Below are positions 1-12,030 of a stretch of DNA of 64,000 nt, in pieces. Source of the stretch: Ancylostoma caninum (taxonomy: Eukaryota; Nematoda; Chromadorea; Rhabditida; Ancylostomatidae); contig JBAJFG010000273.1 in assembly GCA_037903475.1 (NCBI GenBank), forward strand, positions 1-64,000, written 5' to 3'. The stretch's first letter is position 1. Each line of letters begins with the position of its first letter. The notes beneath the pieces are model-generated. The model was not told where the DNA came from. It worked only from the letters and a program-made list of their open reading frames with translations, and searched no databases. Made by a program: the position numbers and the translations under genes.

Positions 1-817
1 ATGAAAACTTTAGCGCTACTGATGCAAGGAAATTCGTTTGCCCAAACCATGCATTTTTGGAGTTGATTCTAGCTGAAAGGCGAGCAATCAAGCTCATGGA
101 AAACAGCACCCTATTTCGATGGATTTCTCGCGCGTTCTGCACTGCGAGACAAGAGGCACCCATTTTGCACAGTAACTTCATTTTTGTATGATTACGGTGG
201 ACAGATACGATTCTTCGTGTAATCCCCTCGGATTCTTCACGAATGTTCTCTGAGTTGCTAAATACGAATATCGTATCCATTCCATAGTGTTAGACACATC
301 TCTCTAACACCTAAATAGATTTAGTTTTCTCCTCCAACTTGTAGGATTTCTACGATTTCTGGCTCCAGTCTAGTGTCAGGTTTGTGATTCTATAAGGTAC
401 TATCAAGGTTGTGAGTCGTCTTATTTCCTTCACTTAGCTTTCCTGGTTAGAAAGCTCGTAGCTTCGCTTGAACACGTAATATCAGATTGGTGCGAAATTA
501 ATTGCCGTTTTGAGGTATGCACAAATAAACGTCTCTATTCTGCGGAATTTAAAAATTTTCAAGCCAAATGTGTGTCGTTCTGAAAGGGTTTTTTCCACCA
601 CTTCCAAAAGCCAGTTGTACATTCTGGCTCGCTCTTTCCAGTACTTTTTTGTAGAGCCGCGAGCAAATGATGAGTCGGCGTGACTCTCAGGTGATCGTAG
701 TTGATGACATCAAACACAATGACTCTGAACCAGAAGTGTCAGGTAATCTTGCATTTGTTTTATTTTGGGATCGTCTTCCCAATGGACAGTGAGGTTCCTG
801 CACTTTTCTTCCTACTA
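1..817. other. No gene recognised
   Basis: AT-rich sequence with stops in all frames. I see no repeat, exon or RNA gene that I can support here. Confidence 0.5.
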
Positions 818-1901
818 TCTGTATATATAAAAGTGAAAGTTTGTTTGTGTGTGTGTTTGTTTGCGTGTTTATGTGTGTGTTTGTGTGTTCCGAATAGAAA
901 TTGCGGAGGATGAACCGATCGGGACCAAATTTTGCAGATAGACTCTCCACTGGCCGGCGGAGGGTATAGGCTACTTTGCACCTGGGATTATCGATTGGTT
1001 TATCGATTATATCGATTTTATTGATTTTTCGCTCTTCCTGACCAGGGACTAGCGAGAACATGCCTACTGGGGTGCCTCAATGCGCTGAACACGAATATGA
1101 CAACCATTTTGCGCCAATTTATCGATTTATTGATTTTATTGATTTTTCGCTCTTCTTGACCAGAGACTAGCGAGAACATGCCTACTGGGGTACCTATATG
1201 CGCTGAACACGAATATGACAACCATTTTGCGCCAATTTATCGATTATATCGATTTTATTGATTTTTCGCTCTTCCTGACCAGGGACTAGCGAGAACATGC
1301 CTACTGGGGTGCTTCAATGCGCTGAACACGAATATGACAACCATTTTGCGCCAATTTATCGATTTATTGATTTTATTGATTTTTCGCTCTTCTTGACCAG
1401 AGACTAGCGAGAACATGCCTACTGGGGTGCCTCAATGCGCTGAACACGAATATGACAACCATTTTGCCCCAATTTATCGATTTATTGATTTTTCGCTATT
1501 CTCGATCATGGGGTGGTGAAGACATGTCTTCTTGGGTTTCTCAGTACGCTGAATACGAATATGTCAAACATTTTGCATGAAATATCGGTTTTTTCATTTT
1601 ATTGATTTTTGGCTTTTCCGCCTAATGGAGCGGTGAAGACATCTCTCCTGGGGTTCCTCGATATGCTGAGTATGAATATGACAACCACTTTGTACGAATA
1701 CGTCGATTCAATGTCACCGAAATAGCACTGCTAACTTTTCGCCCACAAGTCGATGGGAAACGCTCACCTGGGCTTCGCTAACATGCTGATCACGAAAATT
1801 ATGGAGATTTTAATGAATTTGTCGATGATAGTGATTGGCCTCAGCAGTATGATGTAGCCAAGGTAATAAAACACCCGAGCGAAGCCGGGTACGGCAGCTA
1901 T
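818..1901 (+). mobile_element. Helitron-like non-autonomous element with internal tandem repeats
   Basis: The element starts TCTGTATATATAAAAGTG, directly after an A, and continues into a GT-rich stretch and the phrase TTCCGAATAGAAATTGCGG. It ends with a short hairpin (ACCCG at 1873-1877 paired with CGGGT at 1886-1890), about ten bases before CTAT followed by T. Helitrons insert between A and T, begin TC and end CTRR with a hairpin just upstream, so the layout fits apart from one changed base in the terminus (CTAT for CTAG). The interior is mainly a 118-120 bp tandem repeat. There is no coding capacity, so this would be a passive copy. The ends are read by eye; the superfamily is an inference. 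Confidence 0.6.
998..1720 (+). repeat. Tandem repeat, unit about 118-120 bp
   Basis: About six units. Each has an ATCGAT/TTATTGATTTT-rich segment, then TTTTTCGCTCTTC, GACTAGCGAGAACATGCC and a GCTGAACACGAATATGACAA block. The first four units are very similar. Later ones (from about 1500) are degenerate, and homology fades out by about 1860. The array forms the body of the enclosing Helitron-like element. Confidence 0.85.
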
Positions 1902-3020
1902 TTTAGACTAAAACGCAACCATGGTCCTTGTCGCGGGACGTCGCTTGACGATCAGGCGTTGAGAACATCTGTGGAACCTAACCCGGACCTTACCATCCGG
2001 ACAATGAGGGTAGGGATGGTCGCTCACTATACTACAGTTTCAAAACATCTGACTCCAATCAAAAGCGCAAGAAAGGTGCGGAGGTGAACACCACACGACC
2101 TGACAGATGACCAACTTTCTCACCCGGTGTGACATCTTTCTGAGAGTCTGAGGTTGGATCAGGAGTTTGGTGGTGCTGTAAGGGTGTGATTGACTGCAGA
2201 CTCTTCCAACCCAGTCAAGCGTTGGCAGCAAAGTCCTAGTATTGTAAATTCGTGTTGATGCCCAAAAGTCTGCTATAGTGTGGTTGGCAGTGGTAAACAG
2301 AATCAGGTTTTCCTCTGCTCAAGGCCAGCGCTGAGCCACTCACTTAAAAACTCACTCGGCATAAACTGGCGCAGTGAGGCATCGAGGTTATCATCCATTG
2401 TCCACATTCCTCAGACCTTTTGCTTAATGAATATCATCTTTCCATAGTCCCACATGCAAACGTGCAACAGCAGCACAATGCAGATCTAGAGCATGCCAAA
2501 ATTGCCTTCCAAAAGTTTCTGGATTTTTGCGACCTCTTTTTTCATTGTAGAAGCATACCGTTTCCATTAGATTGTTAGGGAAGATTTAACAAATCAATTG
2601 GTCATTGAACTGAGGAAAGCAGTTGTGTTAAAGCCAAGTTATAACACTTTGAACTGGAGTGCTCGTTTCGGCAACTACTTTCGCGCCAACCTGACATTTC
2701 CCTTTTTGCACAGAGTGCCGGATTAGGCGTTCTTGCGGGCGATCCCGGCGTGACCTGTGTTCCGCAGCCGGAGCGGGCACCGGGAGAGCAATTGCGTCCG
2801 CATCAAACTGCTTCATATGTTGATTTCTATTTTTTTTCAGGTTTTCACTACCTTCGTAATATTCGAAACTTTTTCGAATAATCGAATTTCGAATTTATCC
2901 GATTTTCTCTTCAAACCGAATTTTCAAATATACTCGGTTTTTCTAACTTCGCATAATCGAACAAATTCGAAATCCGGTTAATATTTAATATAGTTAATAT
3001 TAATTGGCATTTTGTATATA
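1902..3020. other. No gene; TTCGAA-rich patch at 2850-2975
   Basis: No convincing exon. The right part (2850-2975) is a degenerate run of TTCGAA and AATTCGAA motifs, the same low-complexity family seen at 18.8 and 20.0 kb. Confidence 0.5.
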
Positions 3021-4490
3021 CTAGCGCCCCTTCGGGACGCTAGAAAGTGGGGTGGGGCAGCCACTTGGGACATGTGCAAACGCTTCACACTTGCCAAATC
3101 TCTAGAAAATTGATAAAGAAGCAGAACCAATCTTCCAATGGGCCCAAACATGAAGTCCTTCTTATGAGTTGAGTATGAGCATGAGGAGTTCGTTCTCCGA
3201 CGTATGGCGTATTCGTGCGTATTCCTCACTACCGGGCTAACGCAGACGCGTTCTCCATCGGCGGAACTGTATCCTGCCGTTCCCCACACTATTGGACAAG
3301 GCGAAATCGTATCCGAGTGTTTTCCAGACTACTGGGCCGCAGCGGGCCCTTCCTCCATCAGAGCGCCCGTATTCTGGCGCCTTCCTCACAGTTAGTGCAA
3401 GCCGGATCCGTTCTCCAGGGGCGGGTTTGCATCCTGGCATTCTCAACTATCGGACTTGAGTGAACCCGTATCCTGACGTTCTCCACACCATTATGCTACG
3501 ACGGGTCCTTCCTCCATCGGTGGACCCGTATCCTGGCGTCCTCCACACCACTGGGCCACGGGGGGCCCTTTTTCTATCGGTGGACCCGTTCTGACCTCCT
3601 TCACACCACTGGGCCACAGTGGGCCCTTTCTCCATCGGTGGACCCGTGTTCTGGCGTCCCCTACACCAGTGGGCCACGGGGGACCCTTTCTTCATCGGTG
3701 GACCCGCATCCTGGCGTCCCCCGCACCATTGGGCCCTGTCGGGCCTTTTCTCCATCGCTGGACCCGTGTCATGGCGTCCCCCGCACCATTGGGCCCTGTT
3801 GGGCCCTTTCTCCATCGGTGGACCTGTGTCATGGCGTTCCCCACAGCACTGGGCCATGGCGGGCCCTTTCTCCATCGGTGGACCCGTATTTCGGCGTCCG
3901 CTGCACCATTGGGCCACGGCGGGCCCTTTCTCATCGCTGGTCCCGTATCCGTATATAGTTGATTGGATACACAATGTCATGCCTTCATATTCAGAGGCTT
4001 TTACTCTTTGTTAGAGCAGAAGCTTTCTCGAAACGAACGGATGTCGTGACTACACAATCGCTGCGAGAAATTCAGTAGGGGATGCGACAGTAGCATCCAT
4101 CAGACGAGGCGACCGCGTAGGTCCAGCCTCACCAAAGTTTCCGAGACGCTGTGGCTCTCATAACACCGGCACATTTCTCCCTGCAGGTGCTCAAAGCGTC
4201 GCAACAATGGAAGGGTGGTTTTCCTGCTGCGTACATTGCGCAGCCTGAAAGCTCGTAAACACTCCCTCACTCCTATGCGGCGAGACCGCCAGCGAAGATG
4301 ATGAAACCACTAACTTGTGCATGCGGGAGAGCCAGCAGTGACGTAATCGCGAGTCCCGAAACGAACGTGTCTGCGTCCATGGAAATCGGCCATTTCGCCC
4401 CACAGTCTGCGCCTCAAGATTGCGGTGTCTATGAGTGCCGCCCCGTATCTCTAACCGCTCTAGCCCCCTTACGGCGCTTTGTTTAATAGA
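3021..4490 (-). mobile_element. Helitron-like element A with 60-bp minisatellite
   Basis: Read on the minus strand, the element begins TCTATTAAACAAAGCGCCG at 4490, directly after an A. It ends at 3021 with CTAG followed by T. The 3' terminus is a hairpin, CTAGCGtCCCgaaGGGgCGCTAG. Both ends match element B (5234-7287) and element C (37330-39092) almost exactly. After about 480 bp of unique 5' sequence comes a homogeneous array of about eight 60-bp units, then a decayed tail. No replication initiator or helicase is encoded. TC...CTAG ends, A/T insertion and a 3' hairpin are Helitron hallmarks; no empty site was checked. Confidence 0.7.
3440..3955 (-). repeat. 60-bp minisatellite array in element A
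   Basis: Each unit contains GGGCCC, GTGGCCCA, a GGGGxACGCCA block, then ATACGGGTCCACCGATGGAG. The period of 60 is divisible by three and the unit lacks stops in several frames. This produces long spurious open frames on both strands. Confidence 0.85.
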
Positions 4491-4496
4491 TATATA

Positions 4497-4542
<46 letters not shown>

Positions 4543-4906
4543 TGACTTATAATAAAGGGCTTAGTCTGTCACGTGTGTGTGAAACGAAATTCCCTGATTG
4601 GTCAGTGATGTTGATTGCGAGATCAACATGATGAGATACGAGTGTGGTGAGGTTCAAAGAATGAAGAGAAGCTCTAGCGGAGGGGAAAGTGGAGGGCGAC
4701 GGGTCTACCGCGGTTTGGAAGATGCGCCGGCCTCAGCAAGTGGAGAAACGCCGTGAGGAGGATCCAACGGTGTGATAAGGGTGCGCCGGCTTCCAAAAGT
4801 GGGGAGACGCCTGGAGCCGGGTCAACGGTGTGATAAGGGTGCGCCGGCGTCCAAAAGTGGGGAAACGCCTGGGGATGGGTCCAACGGTGTGATAAGGGTG
4901 CGCCGG

Positions 4907-4949
<43 letters not shown>
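4491..4949. repeat. TA microsatellites and a 58-bp tandem repeat
   Basis: Pure TA runs occur at about 4500-4540 and 4911-4949. Between them, at 4766-4910, are about three copies of a 58-bp unit containing GTGATAAGGGTGCGCCGGC and AAAGTGGGGA. This lies between the facing 5' ends of elements A and B. Confidence 0.75.
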
Positions 4950-4952
<3 letters not shown>

Positions 4953-5230
4953 TGGCGGACGCAGGGGGGGGGCGGGGGGGGGCGCGCCCCCCCCCCGAGA
5001 ATGGGTCGCCAAATTTTCGAAATTACTTTACAATACAAATAAAAATCTTGTGTTAGTTTATTTTTAATTGTTTATTTTTATTATTATTTTTAATATATTT
5101 TTTATTTATTGTTTATTATTATAATTAATATTATTATTAATTTTATTTTCCGTCTGGGTCCCCAAAACGGCGGAGACCCCACTTTTCTTCCCACGCCCCC
5201 CCTCCCGCCCACTTTCTGCGTCCGCCACTG
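4950..5230 (+). mobile_element. hAT-like MITE (copy 1, 281 bp)
   Basis: Terminal inverted repeats CAGTGGCGGACGCAG and CTGCGTCCGCCACTG enclose a G/C-homopolymer block and an AT-rich core rich in TTATT. A second, nearly identical copy is at 51235-51512, where an exact 8-bp flanking duplication is visible. Here the flanks (atatatat and atatctat) match at seven of eight bases within a TA run. CAGTGGCG-type ends plus 8-bp duplications are typical of hAT elements. There is no coding capacity. Confidence 0.85.
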
Positions 5231-5233
5231 ATA

Positions 5234-7286
5234 TCTATTAAACAAAGCGCCGTAAGGGGGCTAGAGCGGTTAGAGATACGGGGCGGCACTCATAGACACC
5301 GCAATCTTGAGGCGCAGACTGTGTGGCGAAATGGCCGATTTCCATGGACGCAGACACGTTCGCTTCGGGACCCGCAATTTCGTCACTGCTGGCTCTCCCG
5401 CATGCACGGGATGGTGATTTCATCACCTTCGCTGGCGGTCTCGCCGCATAGGAGTGAGGGAGTGTTTACGAGCTTTCAGGCTGCACAATGTACGCAGCAG
5501 GAAAACCAGCCTTCCACTGTTGCGACGCTTTGTGTACTCGCAGGAAGAATTGGACGCGTGCTATGAGAGCCGCCGCGTCTCGAAAGCTTCGGGGAGGCTG
5601 GACCTACGCGGTCGCCTCATCTGGTGGATGCTATTGCTGCATACCCTGCTGAATTCTCGCAGCGATTTTGTAGTCACGACATCCGTTCGGTACAACATTC
5701 GTTCGTTTCGAGAAAGCTTCTGCACTAACAAAGAGTAAAAGCCTCTAAATAGGAAGGCATGACATTGTATATCCAATCAACTATATACGGATGTGGGTCC
5801 ACCGATGGAGAAAGAGCCCGCCCTGGCCCAATGGTGCGGGGAACGCCAGGATACGGGTCCACCAATGGAGAAAGGGCCCTCCGTGGCCCAGTGCTGTGGG
5901 GAACGCCAAGATACGGGTCCACCGATGAAGAAAGGGCCCACTGTGGCCCAGTGGTGTGGGGGATGCCAGGATACGGGTCCACCGATGAAGAAAGGGCCCG
6001 CCGTGACCCAGTTGTGTGAAGGACGTCAGGATACGGGTCCAGCGATGGAGAAAAAGCCCGCCGTGACCCAGTTGTGTGAAGGACGTCAGGATACGGGTCC
6101 AGCGATGGAGAAAAAGCCCGCCGTGGCCAAATGGTGTGGCAGACGCCGAGATACGGGTCCACCAATGGAGAAAGGGCCCTCCGTGGCCCAGTGCTGCGGG
6201 GAACGCCAAGATATGGGCCCACCGTTAGAGAAAGGGCCCGCCGTGGCCCAGTGCTTGGGGAACGCCAGGATACGGGTCCAGCGATGGAGAAAGCGCCCAC
6301 TGTGGCCCAGTGGTGTGGGGGATGCCAGGATACGGGTCCACCGATGAAGAAAGGGCCCGCCGTGGCCCAGTGGTGTGGGGAACGCCAGGATACGGGTCCA
6401 CCGATGAAGAAAGGGCCCGCCGTGGCCCAGTGGTGTGGGGATGCCAGGATACGGGTCCACCGATGGAGAAAGGGCCCGCTGTGGCCCAGTAGTGGGGGGA
6501 TGACAGGATACGGGTCCACCGATGGAGAAAGGCCCGCCGTGGCCCAGTTGTGGGGGGACAGGATACGGTCCACCAATGGAGAAAGGGCCTGTGGCCCAGT
6601 GGTGTGGGGGGATGCCAGGATACGGGTCCACCGATGGAGGAAGGACCCGTCGTAGCATAATGGTGTGGAGAACGTCAGGATACGGGTTCACTTTAGTCCG
6701 ATAGTGTTAAGAATGCCAGGATGCGAACCCGCGCTTGGAGAACGGATCCGGCTTGCCCTAACTGTGAGCAGGGCGCCAGAACACGGGCGCTCTGATGGAG
6801 GAAGGGCCCGCCGTGGCCCAGTAGTATGGATAACACCAGAATACGGGTCCCCCAATATAGGATTGGTCCGCTGTGACTCAGTAAAGTGGAGAATACCAGG
6901 ATATGGTTCAGGCCTAACAGTGAAAATGGCGCCAGAATACGGGTCCACCGATGGAGAAAAGCCCGCTGCGGCCCAGTAGTCTGGAAAACACTCGGATACG
7001 ATTTCGCCTTGTCCAATAGTGTGGGGAACGGCAGGATACAGTTCCGCCGATGGAGAACGCGTCTGCGTTAGCCGGGTAGTGAGGAATACGCACGAATACG
7101 CCATACGATGGAGAACGAACTTCTCATGCTCATACTCAACTCATAAGAAGGACTTCATGTTTGGGCCCATTGGAAGATTGGTTCTGCTTCTTTATAAATT
7201 TTCTAGAGATTTGGCAAGTGTGAAGCGTTTGCACATGTCCCAAGTGGCTGCCCCACCCCACTTTCTAGCGTCCCGAAGGGGCGCTA

Positions 7287-7287
<1 letters not shown>
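5234..7287 (+). mobile_element. Helitron-like element B with 60-bp minisatellite
   Basis: This is the best preserved copy of the family. It starts TCTATTAAACAAAGCGCCG after an A and ends CTAG at 7287, followed by T, with the CTAGCGtCCCgaaGGGgCGCTAG terminal hairpin. The 5' half (5234-5780) is nearly identical to the 5' half of element C. A homogeneous 60-bp array follows, then increasingly diverged units, then a tail containing AGAAGGACTTCATGTTTGGG. It is divergently oriented relative to element A, with a MITE in between. It encodes no protein. Confidence 0.72.
5785..7130 (+). repeat. 60-bp minisatellite array in element B, homogeneous core with decayed 3' flank
   Basis: About fifteen well-matched units run to about 6700, including adjacent units that are identical (for example around 6001-6120). 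From 6700 to 7130 about seven units still align to the same 60-bp frame but are strongly diverged. The gradient runs toward the 3' end of the host element and is repeated in element C. Confidence 0.85.
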
Positions 7288-7346
<59 letters not shown>

Positions 7347-7376
7347 CGTGCAGTATATATATATATACTGCACGTT
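7288..7376. repeat. TA microsatellite and a 32-bp perfect palindrome
   Basis: A TA run follows the 3' end of element B. At 7345-7376 lies a perfect palindrome with arms AACGTGCAGTATATAT. It probably arose from the TA tract plus a duplicated flank; no function is evident. Confidence 0.7.
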
Positions 7377-10300
7377 GAAAACAAACACAAAAGTGTAAAT
7401 GGGTTGATAAAATCTGTTACCTTCCACGCAGTTCTATCGCTCTCCTGAAAAGCCCTTGATCCCGTAGGTGGTAGCTTTCCCCCATATGAACGAAGTTATG
7501 CTCTCCCATATGAGCGAAGTTATGGCCGTGAAGAATTGAGTGCAACCAATTCAGTGCAAATGTCATCTTGAAACGATTTAGGCTCAACTGGTTGTTGTGG
7601 TAATTCAAGTGATAAGGGTCCACCGGTGTATATAAACAGAAAGGAAGGAGTGGTTCATTCAGACACAAAGGGAATGGGAAGAGAACACAGATACGAAAGG
7701 AACATGCTTTAACATGCCTATTGCGATAGATATTCAACGTCTAATCGTATACGGTATTTCCTACATAATGCTATTAATAAACTAAGTGGATCTTATGGGG
7801 AGATGTAGATTATAAATTTTGGGAAATTTTTCTCACAAGGAAGAAGTTCTTTAAAAACAATGAGAAAGGGATATAATATATAATTACTGATATAATTGAA
7901 CTAAGAATGAATCTATCATTGTGCGATGAGCAAAAATTAGGGTAAGCTTGGAGCAACTGTGGTAATTGCATTTTTATTTGTGTATTCTGTCAAAAGAGTG
8001 AGTCTATTTCTATATTGACTGCCTATGTCTAAGAAGGAAGTTGAAGGAGATCAACGCCGCTGAGAAGTTGAAAGTTTCACCTACGCAGGTAAAAAGTGGA
8101 CGTTTGCACATCGGAAGCAATCTGGTATGTGCTGTCGCCTAATCCGAATAGGCCGGCCCCCAAATTGAACACGCAAGAGATGGTTATAACTGGATGAGTG
8201 CGGAGCTTGAGCGCCAGTTAGGAGGGGTGTGTAAGGGAACTATTTTCGACACGCCGTCCAGTTTACCGCGCTAGCAAGTGTTTTTTCCCGAAAGCTCAGC
8301 AGGAACCAATGAGTTTTTCCAAAAACTCATTCATCGACTACAGTAGCGAATCAATTACGGTCGAAGGAAGGGAAGGGAAGATCTGATGAGCAGATATGAG
8401 GAAGAAAGAGGTGACACCATCTGTCACTTTAAACATAAGAAATCGAAGAAAAAAACTTGACGAGAAGCAGTGGAGCTGCACAGTGTGCTGGAGGAAGGAC
8501 ACTCTGCTTTAAGAGGTAAGCAACCAGGCCTCACAATTTCCTACGTAGTCTAGGCTTCTCGTGCAGCATGAGGAAAGGTCAATGTTTCAATTTCTGAGCG
8601 TGCAGCCCTCGTCAATGAGAAAGCGACCTGCCTTTCCACCGTCCATGAAGCTAATTGTTTCTCTCCATCGACGAGACATCGGTGTTCAGCTCTATGACCA
8701 AGGAGAGAGGAAAATGATAATTCCATTCTACGATCTGTCCCCGCTACGAATATATGAAAATTCTCGTGCAGAAAAACAGCCGCGAAGAATAAAGGAAACA
8801 GAGCGATCGTGCTTGGTCAGATCACTGAGGAGGGCATTACCCCAAGATGTACTAAAGTAGTTCTCAGCGGCCAATGAACAGTTGACTATGGCGGATTTCA
8901 CCTACATCGACGGTTGTCGTATCCACTGTTCCCTCTATGTTGACTATGATTTCAACTGATACGTCCTTGTCAATTTGTGGTACTACAGCATGAGTTGGAT
9001 GACTGGAAAATCTCACGGAGGGAAGTGTGACTGGTGTCACGTCCTCTACTTTTTTTCCAAAACTTTCTATAACATCTTGGTTTTGACATTTGCATGTTAC
9101 TTGAGATTCAGGTAGAGTATATTTAGTTATTTATTCATTTTTATTTATTTAGGAGCGCGTGAACAAGGTGTTCACGCGGCAAATACATTCTAAACAACTT
9201 CGATAATAGACTCAAGCATGTAGCACTTTCCTAACTACATGGCGGTAACTGGTTATAACATCATCAACTATATGTGTGGATGAATACAGCCGCCGGAAAG
9301 AGGATATAAAAGAAGAGCTCGAGTCAGGAAGTCACTGAGCAAGCTTTCAAGGTAGCTAATTTTTTGATGAAGCGAAGTGGCATGCGTATAATATCATGGC
9401 TAAGGAATTTGTTAACTTCACGAATATTCCAATGGAAAAACCCTTAGACCTGATTTGCGTCTTAGTCACTAGTCAAGATACTGCATGAGTTCGTTCCTTA
9501 CGTTACATTCACAAATTTCCTGCAGATTGCACTAAATGTATCGAGCATTGGACTCTGAAGGAGATTATAAGGGTAGCCGTGGGTCAATTTGCCATCCATC
9601 ATTCAAATAAAGTGAACTCTTGGAAATTTTTGGACGGGAATCCGTCGCCAACTTAATAGTATGCAATTATTGATCATTGCTCACTCATTATTTACTTGTC
9701 AAGACAATGCTGGGGGACAGTGATTTCATGTGTAGTCAAACATGACCTCAGAGACAATGTCCAAAAATGAATGAATACATCATCATAACGAACGAACTCG
9801 TGCAGTACCATACCCTGTGCGGGTGCTGATCTACAGAGCTATCAGAGGCCTAGACTACTTGCAGACTAGCTACTGCAGTGAAGTTTTAAGGGAAATAAAT
9901 ATACATCCCTCAAAGGCCAAAACACTTTATCTTGTCATTCTATCAGACTTGTCCAATTTTATAAGAATTTTCATCACCCAAATATAAACACCAAATGTAG
10001 ACTCTTTTTCGCTATTTGTTTTGTTCCGCTGAAGTGTCGTTTCAGATTTTTTCACTAGTAGCTAGTCCCTAGACGTCCTCTATGAACTGGCTGAATTAGC
10101 GAAATGCATCCGCATTGTCATGAAGCAGTGCAGTTTTGTGAAAATGGATGTCTCATTGAAGAGCCTGAATTCCATGGTTGAATTTCTGCAGTCATATCTC
10201 TTGACTCGTTGGAAGGTGGAACAAAGTAGCATTGTAATTATCCACTTCATTGGCGTTTACACACATTCGATTAGGTGATACGATCTTGTCTCTATCCCAC

Positions 10301-11090
10301 AAACTTTGGGCAATACGGTTTCACCCCAGCTTCCGTGTTCGATCGCACTGCTCTCAGATATCTGCCCGTCCTGACCCATTACTACGTGCTTGGAATTTCA
10401 AATCTTGACAGTGAATTCGCCACTTACCGGCAGTCAAGGCACTAAAGGATGTCTTTTTCGCTTTCTGCAAAACTCCGGAAACCTTCTTTGAATATTCGAC
10501 TGGAACTAGTGGCCCCGTAAGTTACGTTAGTGTAGTACGCTCCAAAAACTGTGACAGTAATGACCCAGTGTTTTTTTTTCATGTGCGCCAACTTGTTGTA
10601 GGACTAATTTCCTCAAATTTAAGATGCGCTACTTCATATTGTTTTAACACAGTTGATTTGTACAAATTTGGTAAATCGCTTGGTAAATCAATCATTCAAG
10701 TTATCGCTGCGTATGACTATCACATCCCCGTAGCTCAAACAAAACTTATGAAAACAATTTTATATTTCGGTTATGAACAAGAAAGTTACGAACAAAAACT
10801 GACGTCAAAAATCAAATGAGAAGAAAAAATTAACATCAAGACCATCTATTTCCACCCGGTTTTCTTTTCTTTATCGAATCACCAATACGACACCACAGAA
10901 TTGCATCGAATAGAAAAGTTCCAGACGATGATTATAGCCATCACTTCGGAACACTGTTCTTCTGCACTACCTTGCAATCAGCAGAATTCGCGCAGTGTCC
11001 CAATTTTAAAGAAATGGTTTTTGAACACAAAAAAATGTTTAAAAAATGTGCTCATAAAAATGAGATAAGTAGCCATGCTAACAATAAGCT
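7377..11090. other. No gene recognised
   Basis: Intergenic-looking sequence. The longest open frame is 8561-8860 (+, 99 codons); it matches no family I recognise and has no clear splice context. No repeat structure stands out. Confidence 0.4.
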
Positions 11091-11094
11091 TCAG

Positions 11095-12030
11095 GGAGAT
11101 GACCATGGGGTTGGTCAGATAAATGGGGTGGGTGCGCAAGTTATTGTCTAGACTTTAGGATGAGCTTATGGAAAGAGAAGTGATCCACGTGGTTGGTTGG
11201 CCAGATACATGGGGTGGGTGCGCAAGTTATTGTCTAGGCTTTCAGCTGAGCTTCTGGAAAAGGAGGTAATCTACGGGGTTGGCCAGATACATGGGGTGGG
11301 TGTGCAAGTTATCGTCTAGGCTTTCGCCTGAGCTTCTGGAAAGGGAGGTAATCCACGGGGTTGGCCAGATACATGGGGTGGGTGCGCAAGTTATTGTCTA
11401 GGCTTTCGCCTGAGCTTCTGGAAAGGGAAGTGATCCACGGGGTTGGCCAGATACATGGGGTGGGTGCGCAAGTTATTGTCTAGGCTTTCGCCTGAGCTTC
11501 TGGAAAGGGAGGTAATCCACGGGGTTGGCCAGATACATGAGGTGGGTGCGCAAGTTATTGTCTAGGCTTTCGGCTGAGCTTCTGGAAAGGGAGGTAATCC
11601 ACGGGGTTGGCCAGATACATGGGGTGGGGGCGCAAGTTATTGTCTAGCCTTTCAGCTGAGCTTATGGAAAGGGAAGTGATCCACGGGGTTGGCCAGATAC
11701 ATGGGGTGGGTGTGCAAGTTATTGTCTAGGCTTTCGTCTGAGCTTCTGGAAAGGGAGGTAATCAACGGGGTTGGCCAGATACATGGGGTGGGTGTGCAAG
11801 TTATTGTCCAGGCTTTCGCCTGAGCTTCTGGAAAGGGAGGTAATCCACGAGGTTGGCGGAATGCATAGGGTGGATGCGCAAGTTACTGTCTAAGCTTTTG
11901 CCTAAGCTCAGGAAAAGAGGGTGATCCACGGGGTTGGTGAGATACACGGGTTAGGTGCGCGAATTATTGCCTAGGCTATTGCCTGAGTTTCTGGGAAGGG
12001 AGATGATCCACGTTGTTGCTGAGAGAAATA
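11095..12030 (+). repeat. Tandem repeat, unit about 82-83 bp, about 11 copies
   Basis: Each unit carries CCACGGGGTTGGCCAGATAC, GGGTGCGCAAGTTATTGTCT, and CTGAGCTTCTGGAAAGGGA. The central units are nearly identical and the outer ones diverge. A further degenerate copy lies at about 12190-12310. Copies abut with no spacers, so it is not a CRISPR-like array. It is not obviously inside a transposon. Confidence 0.9.

Noticed and set aside
3447..3980. Long overlapping open frames on both strands (up to 177 codons) rich in Gly, Pro, Trp
   Set aside because: They are frames through the 60-bp minisatellite, whose period is a multiple of three and lacks stops. The same applies at 5725-6691 and 37657-38536.
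4950..5230. A G/C homopolymer regulatory element (G-quadruplex)
   Set aside because: The G runs are part of a MITE present in two copies with TIRs. Quadruplex formation is possible but not needed to explain it.
11095..12030. CRISPR-like direct repeats
   Set aside because: Units are contiguous with no unique spacers, and the genome is eukaryotic.
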